The notes under the pieces are model-generated. The model had not been told where the DNA came from, searched no databases, and saw only the letters and a list, made by a program, of their open reading frames with translations. From Gracilimonas sediminicola (GTDB lineage Bacteria > Bacteroidota > Rhodothermia > Balneolales > Balneolaceae), in the NCBI RefSeq assembly GCF_024320785.1, contig NZ_JANDBC010000002.1, positions 1 through 64,000 on the forward strand: DNA of 64,000 bases, in the 5' to 3' direction. How positions within the stretch are numbered: the first letter of the stretch is position 1; every line of letters begins with the position of its first letter. Of the stretch, positions 1 to 9,148 are shown piece after piece. The translations under genes were made by a program, and so were the position numbers.

Positions 1-3000
1 ATAGGTTGCCATCACTACACCTCCGTCAGCCGCTATTCCAAATAAGGCGATGAATCCCACCCACACAGCCACACTTAAGTTCACGGTTCCCATTTGAAAC
101 AGATCCCGAAGATTTTGACCAAACAGATCAAAATTCAGAAACCATCCCTGACCGTAGAGCCAGACGAGCAGGAATCCCCCCGCCCAGGCCACAAAAATGC
201 TACTGAAGATCATGGATGTAGTAGCCACAGACCGAAATTGGAAATACATGATCAGGAAGATAATGACCAGCGCAATAGGCAGGATAACGCTTAGCCGTTT
301 CTCAGCTCGTACCTGATTCTCATAGTTACCCGCGAATTCGAAATTGATACCTGCGGGAATCGCTATGATACCGGAGTTCACACTCTCTTCAATAGCACGT
401 CTGGCATTTTCTACCACTTCAATTTCAGCAAAACCATCTAACTTATCGAAGATTACATAACCCACCAGGAACGTATCTTCGCTTTTGATAGCTTGTGGTC
501 CTTGGCGGTATTTAATCTCAGCCAGTTGTGAAAGAGGTACTTGAACACCCGTTTTGGTGGGAACCAAAAGTTCATTTAAAGCCTCAGGGTTATCTCTTAA
601 CTCGCGGGCAAAACGAACACGAATGGGGTATCGCTCTCGCCCTTCAACGGAGGTTGAGACTGCCATCCCACCCACACCCATCGCCATAAATTGCTGCACA
701 TCCTGAACGGATAACCCATAACGAGCCAATTGTTCCCGGTTCCAGTGAACTTCCAGATAGGGTTTACCAACAATACGTTCCGCAAAAACGGATGAAGCTT
801 TTACCCCTTCAGCATTCTTCAGGACATCTTCCAATTGTAAACCAAAATTTTCGATTTCTTGAAGATCACTTCCCTTTACTTTGACACCCATAGGGGCTCT
901 CATGCCAGATTGCAGCATCACCAATCGTGTTTCAATGGGTTGAAGTTTTGGTGCCGAGGTAGTTCCGGGTATGCGTGCGGCGGCTACAATTTCATCCCAG
1001 ATATCATCCGGGGAGTGAATATGATCGCGCCACTGGCGATAATACTCACCGTTTTTATCCGGGATCAGTTCTCCATCTTTATCTCTTACAAACTCCCCTG
1101 AATCATTGACCTCGAATCGCATCCGTCGGCCATTTTCATCCGTTTTGTATTCCGATTTATATTGAATCACATTTTCGAACATGGAGATAGGTGCCGGGTC
1201 TAAGGCTGATTCAGCCCGGCCCATTTTTCCAACAACCATTTCAACTTCTGGTATGGAGTTAACAGACAGGTCAATTTTACGCATCACGTCTTCTGCCTCT
1301 TCTACACCTGCGTGAGGCATCGTAGTAGGCATCAAAAGGAAAGCTCCTTCATCCAGTGCGGGCATAAATTCTTCACCCAGTCCTGGAAAAGCTTCGGACG
1401 CTGAAGTCCAAACGGATGTTTCGCTTATATCAACCCCGACCGTATTAAAGCTTTTGGCTACAAATCCAAAGGTAGTTGCAAAGCCCAGCCAAATTACCAC
1501 CCCAAAAATCACGAAAAAGGATGGGAGGGTTAGAAAAACCTTTTTATGATCCAGACACCAACTAATAATGGGTTGATAATATTTGATGATGAGCCAGAAG
1601 GTGGCAAGAATAAGGGCGATCACTAAAACGATAAAAAACAAATTACCTACAAAAGAGACTGATGGGCCAAAAGGAAGCCAGTATTCTGTCAGTAGCCAGG
1701 TGACTACTACTACAGAAAGGGCGTTGTTGAGAAATGGAATTCGTTTGTGATATTCTTCGCCTAAAAAGAATCCCATACCATTGATGAGTCCGAAGCCCAT
1801 GATCAACAGACCACCCCAACCTGAAACAGTCAACATGGCAATGAATCCTCCGATCGCCAGCAAACCGTTCCAGCTCAGTTTTAATTTCCGATTGTTGATC
1901 TTTAACCCAAAGAACCAATGGGCAAAGGGTGGAATCAGTGTGATTGTAATGATAATGGAAGCAATCAGCGCGAAGGTTTTAGTGTAAGCCAATGGTTTGA
2001 ATAGTTTCCCTTCGGCAGCGATCATCGTAAAGACCGGGAGAAAACTCACAATGGTGGTAGTTATGGCCGTCAATACAGCCCCGACTACTTCTAAAGTAGC
2101 ATTGTATATAACTTCCAGAAGTGATTCATCTTCCTCCATTTCTTCCAAATGCCGGAGCATATTCTCAGAAAGAATGACTCCCATATCCACAATGGTACCA
2201 ATGGCAATAGCGATCCCGGAAAGGGCCACAATGTTAGCATCCACCCCAAAATACTTCATAGCAATGAAGGTCATGAGTACAGCAATGGGGAGCATTGCAG
2301 AAATTAGCACCGAAGTTCGCAGATTCAGTACCATTATAACGATCACGATAATGGTAATCAGTATTTGAAGCGTGAGAGCTTCTTCGAGCGTCCCCAAGGT
2401 TTCAGAGATCAGCGTAGAGCGATCATAAAATGGGACAATAGTGACTTGAGATTCGGTTCCGTCTTCAAGGGTTTTTACAGGCAGGCCGGCAGAAATCTCC
2501 TTGATCTGTGCTTTTATATTATCAATTACCTGCTGGGGATTTGCACCTTGCCGGGCTACGACTACTCCACCAACGGCTTCTGCTCCAGCCTTATCCAGCA
2601 CACCTCTTCGTGGAGCCGGCCCCATACTTACGAAGGCTACGTCCTGAATTCGAATGGGCGTATTATCCACTACTTTAACCACAGCAGATTCCAAATCTTC
2701 CAGGTTTTCTATGTACCCAATTCCCCGAACCAGGTATTCCACGTTATTCATTTCAATAGTTCGGGCACCGGTCTCAGCATTGGTTTTCCGAACCGCATCA
2801 ATTACTTCAGGCAGGGTAACCCCATATGTTTTTAGTTTGTTTGGATCGATGTCGATCTGATACTCTTTTACGTACCCTCCAATGGAGGCGACTTCTGCCA
2901 CACCTTGAGCTCCTGATAGCCCGTATTTCACATAAAAATCTTGTATAGACCGTAACTCCTGGGGGTCCCAGCCACCTGCGGGCTCTCCACTTTGATCCCT

Positions 3001-3474
3001 GCCTTCCAGCGTGTACCAAAATATCTGTCCCAGTCCGGTAGCATCAGGACCAAGGGCGGGCTTTGCAGTTTGAGGAATAGTGCCTGCCGGAAGTGAGTTT
3101 AGTTTTTCAAGGATGCGGGAGCGACTCCAATAATAATCCACATCCTCTTCGAAAATGATATAAATGATGGAAAGACCGGTCATCGAATTACTTCGAACGG
3201 TTTTGATGCCAGGCACAGTCAGTAACTGAGTGGTCAAAGGATAGGTAACCTGGTCTTCTATATCTTGAGGTGATTGTCCTTCCCAATCAGTGTAAACGAT
3301 CTGTTGGTTCTCCCCAAGGTTGGGAATAGCATCCACAGGAACACGATCCCGAGGAAGAAAGTCAAGATTCCAGTTAAAGGGAGCTACTGCAAGTCCCCAG
3401 CCTACTAAGACTAACAAGAATAGTACAGCAACAAGCTTATTTTCCAGGAAAAACCGGATGGTTTTATTTAGCAT
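1..3474 (-). CDS. cusA: CusA/CzcA-type heavy-metal efflux RND pump, 3' end cut by window edge
   Basis: Inner-membrane, proton-driven RND transporter that exports metal ions (Cu/Ag or Zn/Co/Cd class) through a CusB/CusC-like partner and channel. The reading frame starts at ATG 3474 and stays open for 1158 codons to base 1, so the C-terminus is missing. Family features seen in translation are an N-terminal membrane helix, the DAIPNLGENQQI segment near residue 45, and TM4 motif GTIVDMGVILSEN, in which D430 is the expected proton-relay aspartate. The last residues read GFIALFGIAADGGVVMATY, the usual late-helix signature of CusA. The family is normally about 1040-1260 residues, so little is missing. 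Metal specificity cannot be fixed from sequence alone. It is probably co-transcribed with the His/Met-rich protein upstream (159 bp gap). Confidence 0.93.
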   Translation of the reverse strand, partial: MLNKTIRFFLENKLVAVLFLLVLVGWGLAVAPFNWNLDFLPRDRVPVDAIPNLGENQQIVYTDWEGQSPQDIEDQVTYPLTTQLLTVPGIKTVRSNSMTGLSIIYIIFEEDVDYYWSRSRILEKLNSLPAGTIPQTAKPALGPDATGLGQIFWYTLEGRDQSGEPAGGWDPQELRSIQDFYVKYGLSGAQGVAEVASIGGYVKEYQIDIDPNKLKTYGVTLPEVIDAVRKTNAETGARTIEMNNVEYLVRGIGYIENLEDLESAVVKVVDNTPIRIQDVAFVSMGPAPRRGVLDKAGAEAVGGVVVARQGANPQQVIDNIKAQIKEISAGLPVKTLEDGTESQVTIVPFYDRSTLISETLGTLEEALTLQILITIIVIVIMVLNLRTSVLISAMLPIAVLMTFIAMKYFGVDANIVALSGIAIAIGTIVDMGVILSENMLRHLEEMEEDESLLEVIYNATLEVVGAVLTAITTTIVSFLPVFTMIAAEGKLFKPLAYTKTFALIASIIITITLIPPFAHWFFGLKINNRKLKLSWNGLLAIGGFIAMLTVSGWGGLLIMGFGLINGMGFFLGEEYHKRIPFLNNALSVVVVTWLLTEYWLPFGPSVSFVGNLFFIVLVIALILATFWLIIKYYQPIISWCLDHKKVFLTLPSFFVIFGVVIWLGFATTFGFVAKSFNTVGVDISETSVWTSASEAFPGLGEEFMPALDEGAFLLMPTTMPHAGVEEAEDVMRKIDLSVNSIPEVEMVVGKMGRAESALDPAPISMFENVIQYKSEYKTDENGRRMRFEVNDSGEFVRDKDGELIPDKNGEYYRQWRDHIHSPDDIWDEIVAAARIPGTTSAPKLQPIETRLVMLQSGMRAPMGVKVKGSDLQEIENFGLQLEDVLKNAEGVKASSVFAERIVGKPYLEVHWNREQLARYGLSVQDVQQFMAMGVGGMAVSTSVEGRERYPIRVRFARELRDNPEALNELLVPTKTGVQVPLSQLAEIKYRQGPQAIKSEDTFLVGYVIFDKLDGFAEIEVVENARRAIEESVNSGIIAIPAGINFEFAGNYENQVRAEKRLSVILPIALVIIFLIMYFQFRSVATTSMIFSSIFVAWAGGFLLVWLYGQGWFLNFDLFGQNLRDLFQMGTVNLSVAVWVGFIALFGIAADGGVVMATY

Positions 3475-3633
3475 GAGTTTATTATTGATGAATCGGTACA
3501 ATTAAAAAAGCGGTCATCTCTCGATAGATAACTGAGACCTTGAAGCCTATTTTTTACAATAGATAGATAGTACAAGAATCAAGGTTCCTGACGTTACAGG
3601 AATGACTTTAGGGTAGAAAAGATGTACCGATCC

Positions 3634-4089
3634 CTAAATCAAAAAAGTCTCGTTGGCTAAAAAGATGGGTGGTGGTGAATAGGAATCCGAAATTAGAATA
3701 GCGTGGTTGTCGGATTCAGTTTTAGTGGTATGATCTTCCGCAATAACCTGGACAACAGCCAAAACCTTTGCTTTCACTTTTTGGAAAACTGGCGCTTCGG
3801 TTTTAACCGGTGCTTCATCGATACTGCAGGCACAGGCAAAACCGTAATCGTGCATTCCTACCATTGATATGGCAGGATTTGCCTCCTCGTTCTTGTGCTG
3901 ATGCTCCATGGGGCAGTCATCGTGTCCCGCCATCATGGTCATAGGCATTTTATGATCAGCATGCATGGTTTCCATGGCATCACATTCTTCCAAGTCTTTG
4001 GCGTGCAGGCCTGTTGGAAGTGAAACACCAATGAGTATGCTCAGGCTTAGCAAAGATGCAATGAAGCGATATGTTGCAGAAATTTTCAC
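3634..4089 (-). CDS. Secreted His/Met/Cys-rich putative metal-binding protein
   Basis: 151 residues with an N-terminal signal-like helix (about residues 8-28, cut near LHA-KD) and then a segment dense in His, Met and Cys (HADHKMPMTMMAGHDDCP, MEHQH), plus a CAC pair. It ends in a PPPIFLANETFLI tail resembling the small HYC_CC_PP-type proteins often found beside copper pumps in Bacteroidota; that family link is by eye only. It lies immediately upstream of the CusA-type gene on the same strand, so a role as periplasmic metal sponge or chaperone is likely. The 7-bp inverted repeat TTTAGGG/CCCTAAA overlaps its stop codon. Confidence 0.7.
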   Translation of the reverse strand: MKISATYRFIASLLSLSILIGVSLPTGLHAKDLEECDAMETMHADHKMPMTMMAGHDDCPMEHQHKNEEANPAISMVGMHDYGFACACSIDEAPVKTEAPVFQKVKAKVLAVVQVIAEDHTTKTESDNHAILISDSYSPPPIFLANETFLI

Positions 4090-4177
4090 GTGATAATATT
4101 AACGATTCTAACTGAGAGCTAAAAGCGATATCAAAATTATGCACATTTTAGATAGAATTCTGTAAATGTCATTATTA

Positions 4178-4640
4178 AAGGATTACCATGGTTGCTTTTC
4201 AAAACGGGGTAATGAAGAACTACTTACCAAGTATTTCGCGGCAAAGATCCTTCGCGGTTACTATCCCGGCCCTGCTTTAGTATTCTTGTGCTCAGGATGA
4301 CTCAGAATCTATTCTCTTCTCCTAAACCAACCAACATCATTCAGAGCGTAGCGCCTGCCAACTAAAAAAGGATGAACCTTGGCAATGAAATGTTTTACAG
4401 ACAGCTTAAGAAATGATCCCTATCAAAATTTGATGCCTGATCTAATCAAGGCAATCTTTCAATCCCATAAATCAAGGTTCATAAACTAAGGAACCTTGAT
4501 TGGCATGATTGCAGGGTTACCATGATTTTTATTCAAACAGATGTAATGAAGAATTACTTACCAAGTATTTCGCGGCAAAGATCCTTCGCGGTTACTATCC
4601 CGGCCCTATTTCAGCATTCTTGTGCTCAGGAATGACCCGA
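4178..4640. repeat. Two copies of a ~334-bp tandem unit in a gene-free stretch
   Basis: No gene is visible in 4090-4668. Bases 4221-4273 and 4555-4607 are identical over 53 bp, offset by exactly 334 bp, with strong similarity extending on both sides (about 4185-4300 against 4519-4640). Between the two copies lie a second module (about 4313-4440, containing CATTCAGAG and GGATGAACCTTGGCA) and a long palindrome (4444-4527). The same module order recurs at 20213-20748. The stretch sits between the 3' end of the flgF-flgL operon and the 5' side of the metal-efflux genes. Confidence 0.75.
4444..4527. repeat. Imperfect palindrome, 37-10-37, copy 1
   Basis: Arms 4444-4480 and 4491-4527 flank a 10-nt loop. 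By hand alignment 28 of 37 arm positions pair, including a perfect 11-bp inner stem AATCAAGGTTC/GAACCTTGATT. AATC recurs every 8-10 nt inside the arm. It lies downstream of the flagellar operon that ends at 4669, so it may act as a transcript end or processing hairpin; there is no clear U-tract. Confidence 0.75.
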
Positions 4641-4668
4641 TTTATGTAACCGGGTAACAGGCAAGCAA

Positions 4669-5991
4669 TCAGGCTACTTTTGCTACTAACTTCTGGGCTT
4701 GTTCTACTCGGTTGGTCTTAACGGATGCCACAATCAGTCTGCGCCGGTATTCATCAATTTGCGGGTTTGAATTGTAGAGTTCCCAATACAACTCGTACAC
4801 AAACTCGTGCCACTCATTTTGCATAAACATAGTCATGTAATCGTTGAGCTCTTCCCTGATTTCATCGTCCATGGTCCCGGATCCTACCTCATCTTCAAAC
4901 ATTTTATTGAAGAAAAATTCCGACTTTTCGAAGTCCGTAAGTTCAATCGACAGCACTAAAAGCTGACGCAGAAACGTGCGGTCCACCTCTCCGTTTTTAA
5001 CAGCAAACAGTTCGTTCAGAAGTTTGGAGGCTTCTTCCCTTAAACCGGATTTCAATGCAAGATCAGCCAGGTTAATCAAGGTCTCTTCTTCGGAGATTTT
5101 CACATCAAAATTGGCGAGTGAATAAAGCTCAAGTCGTTCGTAATAGCTGTTCAGCGACTGAAAGGCTTGCTTCCATTTCTTTTGCAGCTGAAAGATTTTG
5201 AACTGAATCAGGTAAGGAAGACTTTGCAGAGGCTCTGCATCCAACGATTTCTCCGTCAGTGCCAATGCCTGCGGCCATTTATACTGTTCGGCCAAACAAC
5301 TTGCCAATCCATTCACTGCTCCTAAGCGATCAAAAGGTAACAACCGGCTTTTCTTAAGTAACTGCCGGTATTGTGCAGCGGCATGCACATATTTTCCCTC
5401 TTTGAAATACTGATCTCCCTGAACCAGGTATAACTGTGGAGAGTAGGATTGAAGCGTTAATTCATCCGAAGGGTTTACTTCCTGAACCGGATTTGTTTTC
5501 CTTTCAATCATAATGGGCATGGAAGCCAACCCAATTTCATTCTGGGTGATGAACCGGGTACAATCCGGAAGATTCTTACCATCAAATACCTGGGTTTTTC
5601 CTTTCTGAACCAGGCGAATTTGATAATGCTGATATAGCTTTTCATTCTGGGTATGAACAATCAGCGCCGGAGCCCATTTCTTTTCATGGACCTCCGCCTC
5701 ATTGGGAAAATCATTGAATTGAATGACTTCATCATCTTCCACAAAAAGGGTCCACTCTTTATCAGATTGTGCCAGCATCTCATTCCAGATATCGGATCGC
5801 TGTTCTTCTTTCTCAGAAGTTCGCCACCCGATGTGTTCATCCAAATGATCCGGACGTTCGGCCGGGCTAACAATCCTGATGCTGTTGAAAATAGAATCCC
5901 ATTCAGCAATCTTGGTTGAATTCAGGTATTTGATGTCGGTCAGATAAACGACCAAATCAATCCACTCTTTGTATTTAGTTTCTTCTTTCAT
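4669..5991 (-). CDS. Glycosyltransferase-2-like domain fused to TPR repeats, last gene of flgF-flgL operon
   Basis: About 440 residues. The N-terminal ~175 residues resemble a degenerate GT-A glycosyltransferase of the SunS/GT2 kind: a short beta-strand start (VVYLTD), then EWTLFVEDDEV with E85-D86-D87-E88 where GT2 enzymes carry DADE, then YQIRLVQKG as in the family's RLF...G segment. The usual N-terminal nucleotide-binding stretch with D.gStDgT is not evident. Residues ~190 to the end are helical TPR-like repeats. It follows flgL by 36 bp, so a role in flagellin/hook-protein modification or assembly is a fair inference, not shown. An in-frame TTG at 6018 would add nine residues; ATG 5991 is preferred. 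Confidence 0.75.
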   Translation of the reverse strand: MKEETKYKEWIDLVVYLTDIKYLNSTKIAEWDSIFNSIRIVSPAERPDHLDEHIGWRTSEKEEQRSDIWNEMLAQSDKEWTLFVEDDEVIQFNDFPNEAEVHEKKWAPALIVHTQNEKLYQHYQIRLVQKGKTQVFDGKNLPDCTRFITQNEIGLASMPIMIERKTNPVQEVNPSDELTLQSYSPQLYLVQGDQYFKEGKYVHAAAQYRQLLKKSRLLPFDRLGAVNGLASCLAEQYKWPQALALTEKSLDAEPLQSLPYLIQFKIFQLQKKWKQAFQSLNSYYERLELYSLANFDVKISEEETLINLADLALKSGLREEASKLLNELFAVKNGEVDRTFLRQLLVLSIELTDFEKSEFFFNKMFEDEVGSGTMDDEIREELNDYMTMFMQNEWHEFVYELYWELYNSNPQIDEYRRRLIVASVKTNRVEQAQKLVAKVA

Positions 5992-6027
5992 GACTATTGA
6001 TTCCGATTCTAATTTCAAGGTTCAGGC

Positions 6028-6921
6028 TTAGAGATAATCGAGCAGGGTATTTTTGAACATTGTAGTATGAACCGCCATTGCCGACTCATACGCTACTTCA
6101 ATCCGCTGTAAATCCGAGAATGCTTCTGCATAATCCGTATCTACCAAGCGACTGATATCCGCTTCTTTCGTAATTCGGGTGGCTTCATATTGTTCAAACA
6201 TGAAGTCCATCCGGTTGATATTATTCCCCAATCTTGAGGTCACATCCGTCACATGCTCAATGGACTCATCCACATCAGGCAGCAGGTTATTCAAAGCAGT
6301 TACGTCGTTATCACGCAAAGCCTGTTCAATATTTCCAATCACCTCAAAAAGATCACCCGCCGGTGTATTTCTGATTTCCGAACCGGTTACACTGATGTCG
6401 ATATTGACACCATCTCCGGCCTGTACTTTAGGCGATTTGTTGTTACTTCCGTTTGAAACTCCACCCACGGCCGTACCGTCCAGTTCAAAAGGCTTTTCAC
6501 CGCTGTTGGTGCCGGCAAATAAATAGCGGTCGCCGTAGCTCAGGTTCAGGGTACTGATCAGGCTATCTCTGATGCCTGAAATGGAATCGGCCATACTGGC
6601 CCGGTTGCTTTCTCCCAACGAGCTGGATGCTCCCTGCACAACCTTTTCCTTAATCTCAATCAGCCGGTCGATGGTTTCATCAAGAGCATCCTGGGCCAAC
6701 CGGCTTTGCCGAAGGCCACTTTCGATATTGCTCTGAAATTGCTCTTCCTTGCGGATGTCTTCGGTCAGAATCCGGCTTCGCTGGAAAGAAACAGGGTCTT
6801 GTGATGGCACCCTGACTGTTTTCCCACTGGAAAGGTCAGACTGAATCTTTGCCATTTCACCGCGATTCTTATTGATATCGCGCATGAAGTTTCCAAAAAT
6901 AGTTTTCTGTGTAATTCTCAT
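6028..6921 (-). CDS. flgL: FlgL, hook-filament junction protein (HAP3)
   Basis: 297 residues. It joins the hook-associated ring to the first flagellin subunits outside the cell and is exported through the flagellar secretion apparatus. The N-terminus (MRITQKTIFGNFMRDINKN) and C-terminal coiled helix (RIEVAYESAMAVHTTMFKNTLLDYL) are the conserved D0/D1 flagellin-like ends, and the middle holds the SYGDRYLFAGTNSG motif typical of FlgL. The length is normal. A GAGGT ribosome site lies six bases before ATG 6921, and the gap from flgK is 3 bp, so the two are translationally linked. Confidence 0.97.
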   Translation of the reverse strand: MRITQKTIFGNFMRDINKNRGEMAKIQSDLSSGKTVRVPSQDPVSFQRSRILTEDIRKEEQFQSNIESGLRQSRLAQDALDETIDRLIEIKEKVVQGASSSLGESNRASMADSISGIRDSLISTLNLSYGDRYLFAGTNSGEKPFELDGTAVGGVSNGSNNKSPKVQAGDGVNIDISVTGSEIRNTPAGDLFEVIGNIEQALRDNDVTALNNLLPDVDESIEHVTDVTSRLGNNINRMDFMFEQYEATRITKEADISRLVDTDYAEAFSDLQRIEVAYESAMAVHTTMFKNTLLDYL

Positions 6922-6924
6922 GAT

Positions 6925-8283
6925 TTACCTCAAAATTCCGATGAGTGTGTCGTACATATTCTGTGCGGCCGACATTACTTTGGCCGCTCCCTGATAAGCA
7001 TTTTGATATTGAATCATCAGGCTTAGCTCTTCATCAATATTCACTCCCGCTTCCCTCTCCTGCTGGGTCGTCAGCATCTGAATTTCGGAATCCCGGGCTT
7101 CTATCTGAGAGTTCAGGCTGCTCAGGCTATTCCCGGCCGATGTAATCAAATCCACGGAATAATCAATCAGCTTTCTTCCGCCAATCAGTTGTTGGCTGCG
7201 AAGTTCTGCGATCTGTAGAGCCGTTTCACCATTCCCAGCTTCACCGTCCGTATCTGATGCCGCAATATTTGTCGGATCATCCACCAAAACCTGGTTCAGG
7301 CTGATGGTATCAGCAGTGGTGTTGGTTGGGTTGAAAAAGTTTCGGCTTACGTTATCATTCAATCCATAACCGCCGGAGTGAATGGCATTAAATTCGGTCA
7401 CTATTGTTGATGCGAGTTCATCCAGCCGGTCTTTCAATGCGGGTATTTCGGTTTGATACATCTCAAGCTCAGCACCAAGCTGACCGCCCTGAGGCTCCAC
7501 CGTTTTCCCACTTTCAAGTCGAATCTGATAGGTTTTATCCACATCGTTGATTTCAGCTTTCAGATGATCTGCTTTTTCTGCATCCAGCACCTTCACCCCA
7601 CCAATGCGTAATTCAACGGCATTGGAATCGTTGGCGCTTATTTCGTAGTCGGTAAGCTCAGACAACTCCTCCAGCTTTCGCACCCTCAGATCCAGACTTG
7701 TATTATCGGGAGCTCCTGCAGCATCGGCCTGAGCAATGGTCTGATTCAGAGAATGAATTTCTCCCAGCAAGCCGTTAATTGCATTAATAGTACTGTTTGA
7801 TGACTCCAGAATCAGGTCGCTGGTACGATCTATATTCCGGCTCACATCCTTAAATTTAGTGGTCATTTGCCGGGCATCACTGATCAGGCTGTTGCGAACG
7901 CTGATATCCTGCGGGTCGGTGGACAGCTCAGAAAAAGTATCCAGCAAGTTGCTGATACTCAGGTCCAGATCGCTGCCTGAATCGGAAGCCATACTGGCCT
8001 CAAGCTGTTCAAAAACCCGGGCTTTGCTCTGCATGAACGACATGTTTTGCCGCTTTTCGTTCAGCATCACATCGTTCATCTCGTTTCGGAGACGGGTTAC
8101 ATTCGAGATATTTACCCCAAGCCCGGTGTTATAACCGGTCATCTTCATGCCGTTTGGGGTCTTATCGATCCGCTGTCGGGAATATCCCTTTGTGTCGGCA
8201 TTTACAATATTATTTGAGGTAACCGAAAGCGAACGCTCGGCACTTCGTAATCCACTTTTAGAAATTTCAAATAGAGAGCGCAT
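6925..8283 (-). CDS. flgK: FlgK, hook-associated protein 1
   Basis: 452 residues. It forms the first hook-filament junction zone. The N-terminus carries the axial-protein motif SNNIVNADTKGYSRQRID and the C-terminus the matching SLMIQYQNAYQGAAKVMSAAQNMYDTLIGIL helix. The protein is at the short end for FlgK (often 450-650), implying a small surface-exposed middle domain. It is preceded by its likely chaperone flgN with 2 bp between, and followed by flgL. Confidence 0.97.
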   Translation of the reverse strand: MRSLFEISKSGLRSAERSLSVTSNNIVNADTKGYSRQRIDKTPNGMKMTGYNTGLGVNISNVTRLRNEMNDVMLNEKRQNMSFMQSKARVFEQLEASMASDSGSDLDLSISNLLDTFSELSTDPQDISVRNSLISDARQMTTKFKDVSRNIDRTSDLILESSNSTINAINGLLGEIHSLNQTIAQADAAGAPDNTSLDLRVRKLEELSELTDYEISANDSNAVELRIGGVKVLDAEKADHLKAEINDVDKTYQIRLESGKTVEPQGGQLGAELEMYQTEIPALKDRLDELASTIVTEFNAIHSGGYGLNDNVSRNFFNPTNTTADTISLNQVLVDDPTNIAASDTDGEAGNGETALQIAELRSQQLIGGRKLIDYSVDLITSAGNSLSSLNSQIEARDSEIQMLTTQQEREAGVNIDEELSLMIQYQNAYQGAAKVMSAAQNMYDTLIGILR

Positions 8284-8285
8284 AA

Positions 8286-8795
8286 TCAGATCTCCTGGTT
8301 AAAAGCTACACCTGTTGTAATTCCTGATTGCTCGCCGGTTGGGGCGTAATGGGTGTTTTTGGCATTATGAGCACTGTACATAGACTGCATCATGCGGGCA
8401 TTCTGACTCATTGCAAACTCAAGCAGTTGCAAAATCTGGTTATGCTTACGCTGCAGGTCTTTGGTATCAGCGGTGAGCGTTTTGTGCCAGTTTTCTATAT
8501 CAGTTACAGACTCCGGAAACACCTCTTTAAGGCTCACCAACCGCACCGGTGCTGTACTACCCGAGGTAGCTAAGAGTGTGGATAGTTCGCTGATGAATTC
8601 CTGCTCATGAATTTTAAAGCGTTTAGACAGATTCCCATGCACGTCAGAAAGCTCTTCAATTCTTACCGCATTTGAAGCGATGATAGCATCAATCTGTTCC
8701 TCCATCACCTTAATAATCTGTTTGGAGCAATTATGAAGCAGGTCAACCGATTCTGCTATCTGTTCTAATGAAGTGGTATCGGATATGTTATACAT
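8286..8795 (-). CDS. flgN: FlgN-type chaperone for FlgK/FlgL
   Basis: 169 residues, predominantly helical with heptad-like regions at ~10-80 and 95-135, and a flexible C-terminal tail ending NQEI, as in FlgN/FlgN-like proteins. FlgN binds FlgK and FlgL in the cytoplasm and delivers them to the export ATPase. Sequence conservation in this family is low; the call rests on length, helical pattern and position directly before flgK and flgL. Confidence 0.8.
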   Translation of the reverse strand: MYNISDTTSLEQIAESVDLLHNCSKQIIKVMEEQIDAIIASNAVRIEELSDVHGNLSKRFKIHEQEFISELSTLLATSGSTAPVRLVSLKEVFPESVTDIENWHKTLTADTKDLQRKHNQILQLLEFAMSQNARMMQSMYSAHNAKNTHYAPTGEQSGITTGVAFNQEI

Positions 8796-8818
8796 TGCTT
8801 TGTTTCTTAATTATTGAA

Positions 8819-9127
8819 TTACTTTTTGGTGGATGCGGAAGAATGATCCCAGTACCTGGAAACCAAATCAGCCATTCCTAATTTTCTTTGAGCGGCGAGT
8901 TCACTCGCCAGAGCATCGGTGATAAAGCTTCTGTACATATTATTCGATTGTCCCATCATGCCGCCTTTATCGGACATCTTAAACGAATCTTTAGTGAGCT
9001 CATTCACCAAATGCTTTGCAAAAATCTCTTCGAAATCAGTAGCCGCCTTCTCTTTTTGGAGGTCCTGGCTTCTGTTTTTATCAACCTGATTTCGGGCTAT
9101 GTTTAAAAATGAGTCGTCTACTTTCAT
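8819..9127 (-). CDS. flgJ: Single-domain rod-binding protein (FlgJ N-terminal domain)
   Basis: 102 residues matching only the rod-capping half of FlgJ: FEEIFAKHLVNELTKDS near residue 32, then the GGMMGQSNNMYRSFITDALASELA motif. The muramidase half found in enterobacterial FlgJ is absent, as in several other phyla, so wall opening for the rod must use a separate lytic enzyme not seen here. It follows flgI by 21 bp in the ring/rod operon. Confidence 0.92.
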   Translation of the reverse strand: MKVDDSFLNIARNQVDKNRSQDLQKEKAATDFEEIFAKHLVNELTKDSFKMSDKGGMMGQSNNMYRSFITDALASELAAQRKLGMADLVSRYWDHSSASTKK

Positions 9128-9148
9128 GTCTCTTCCTTTTGCTTTTCT

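Noticed and set aside
1997-2368. 123-codon plus-strand ORF and others opposite the metal pump gene
   Set aside because: Antisense shadows of a gene that aligns with the CusA family through the whole stretch.
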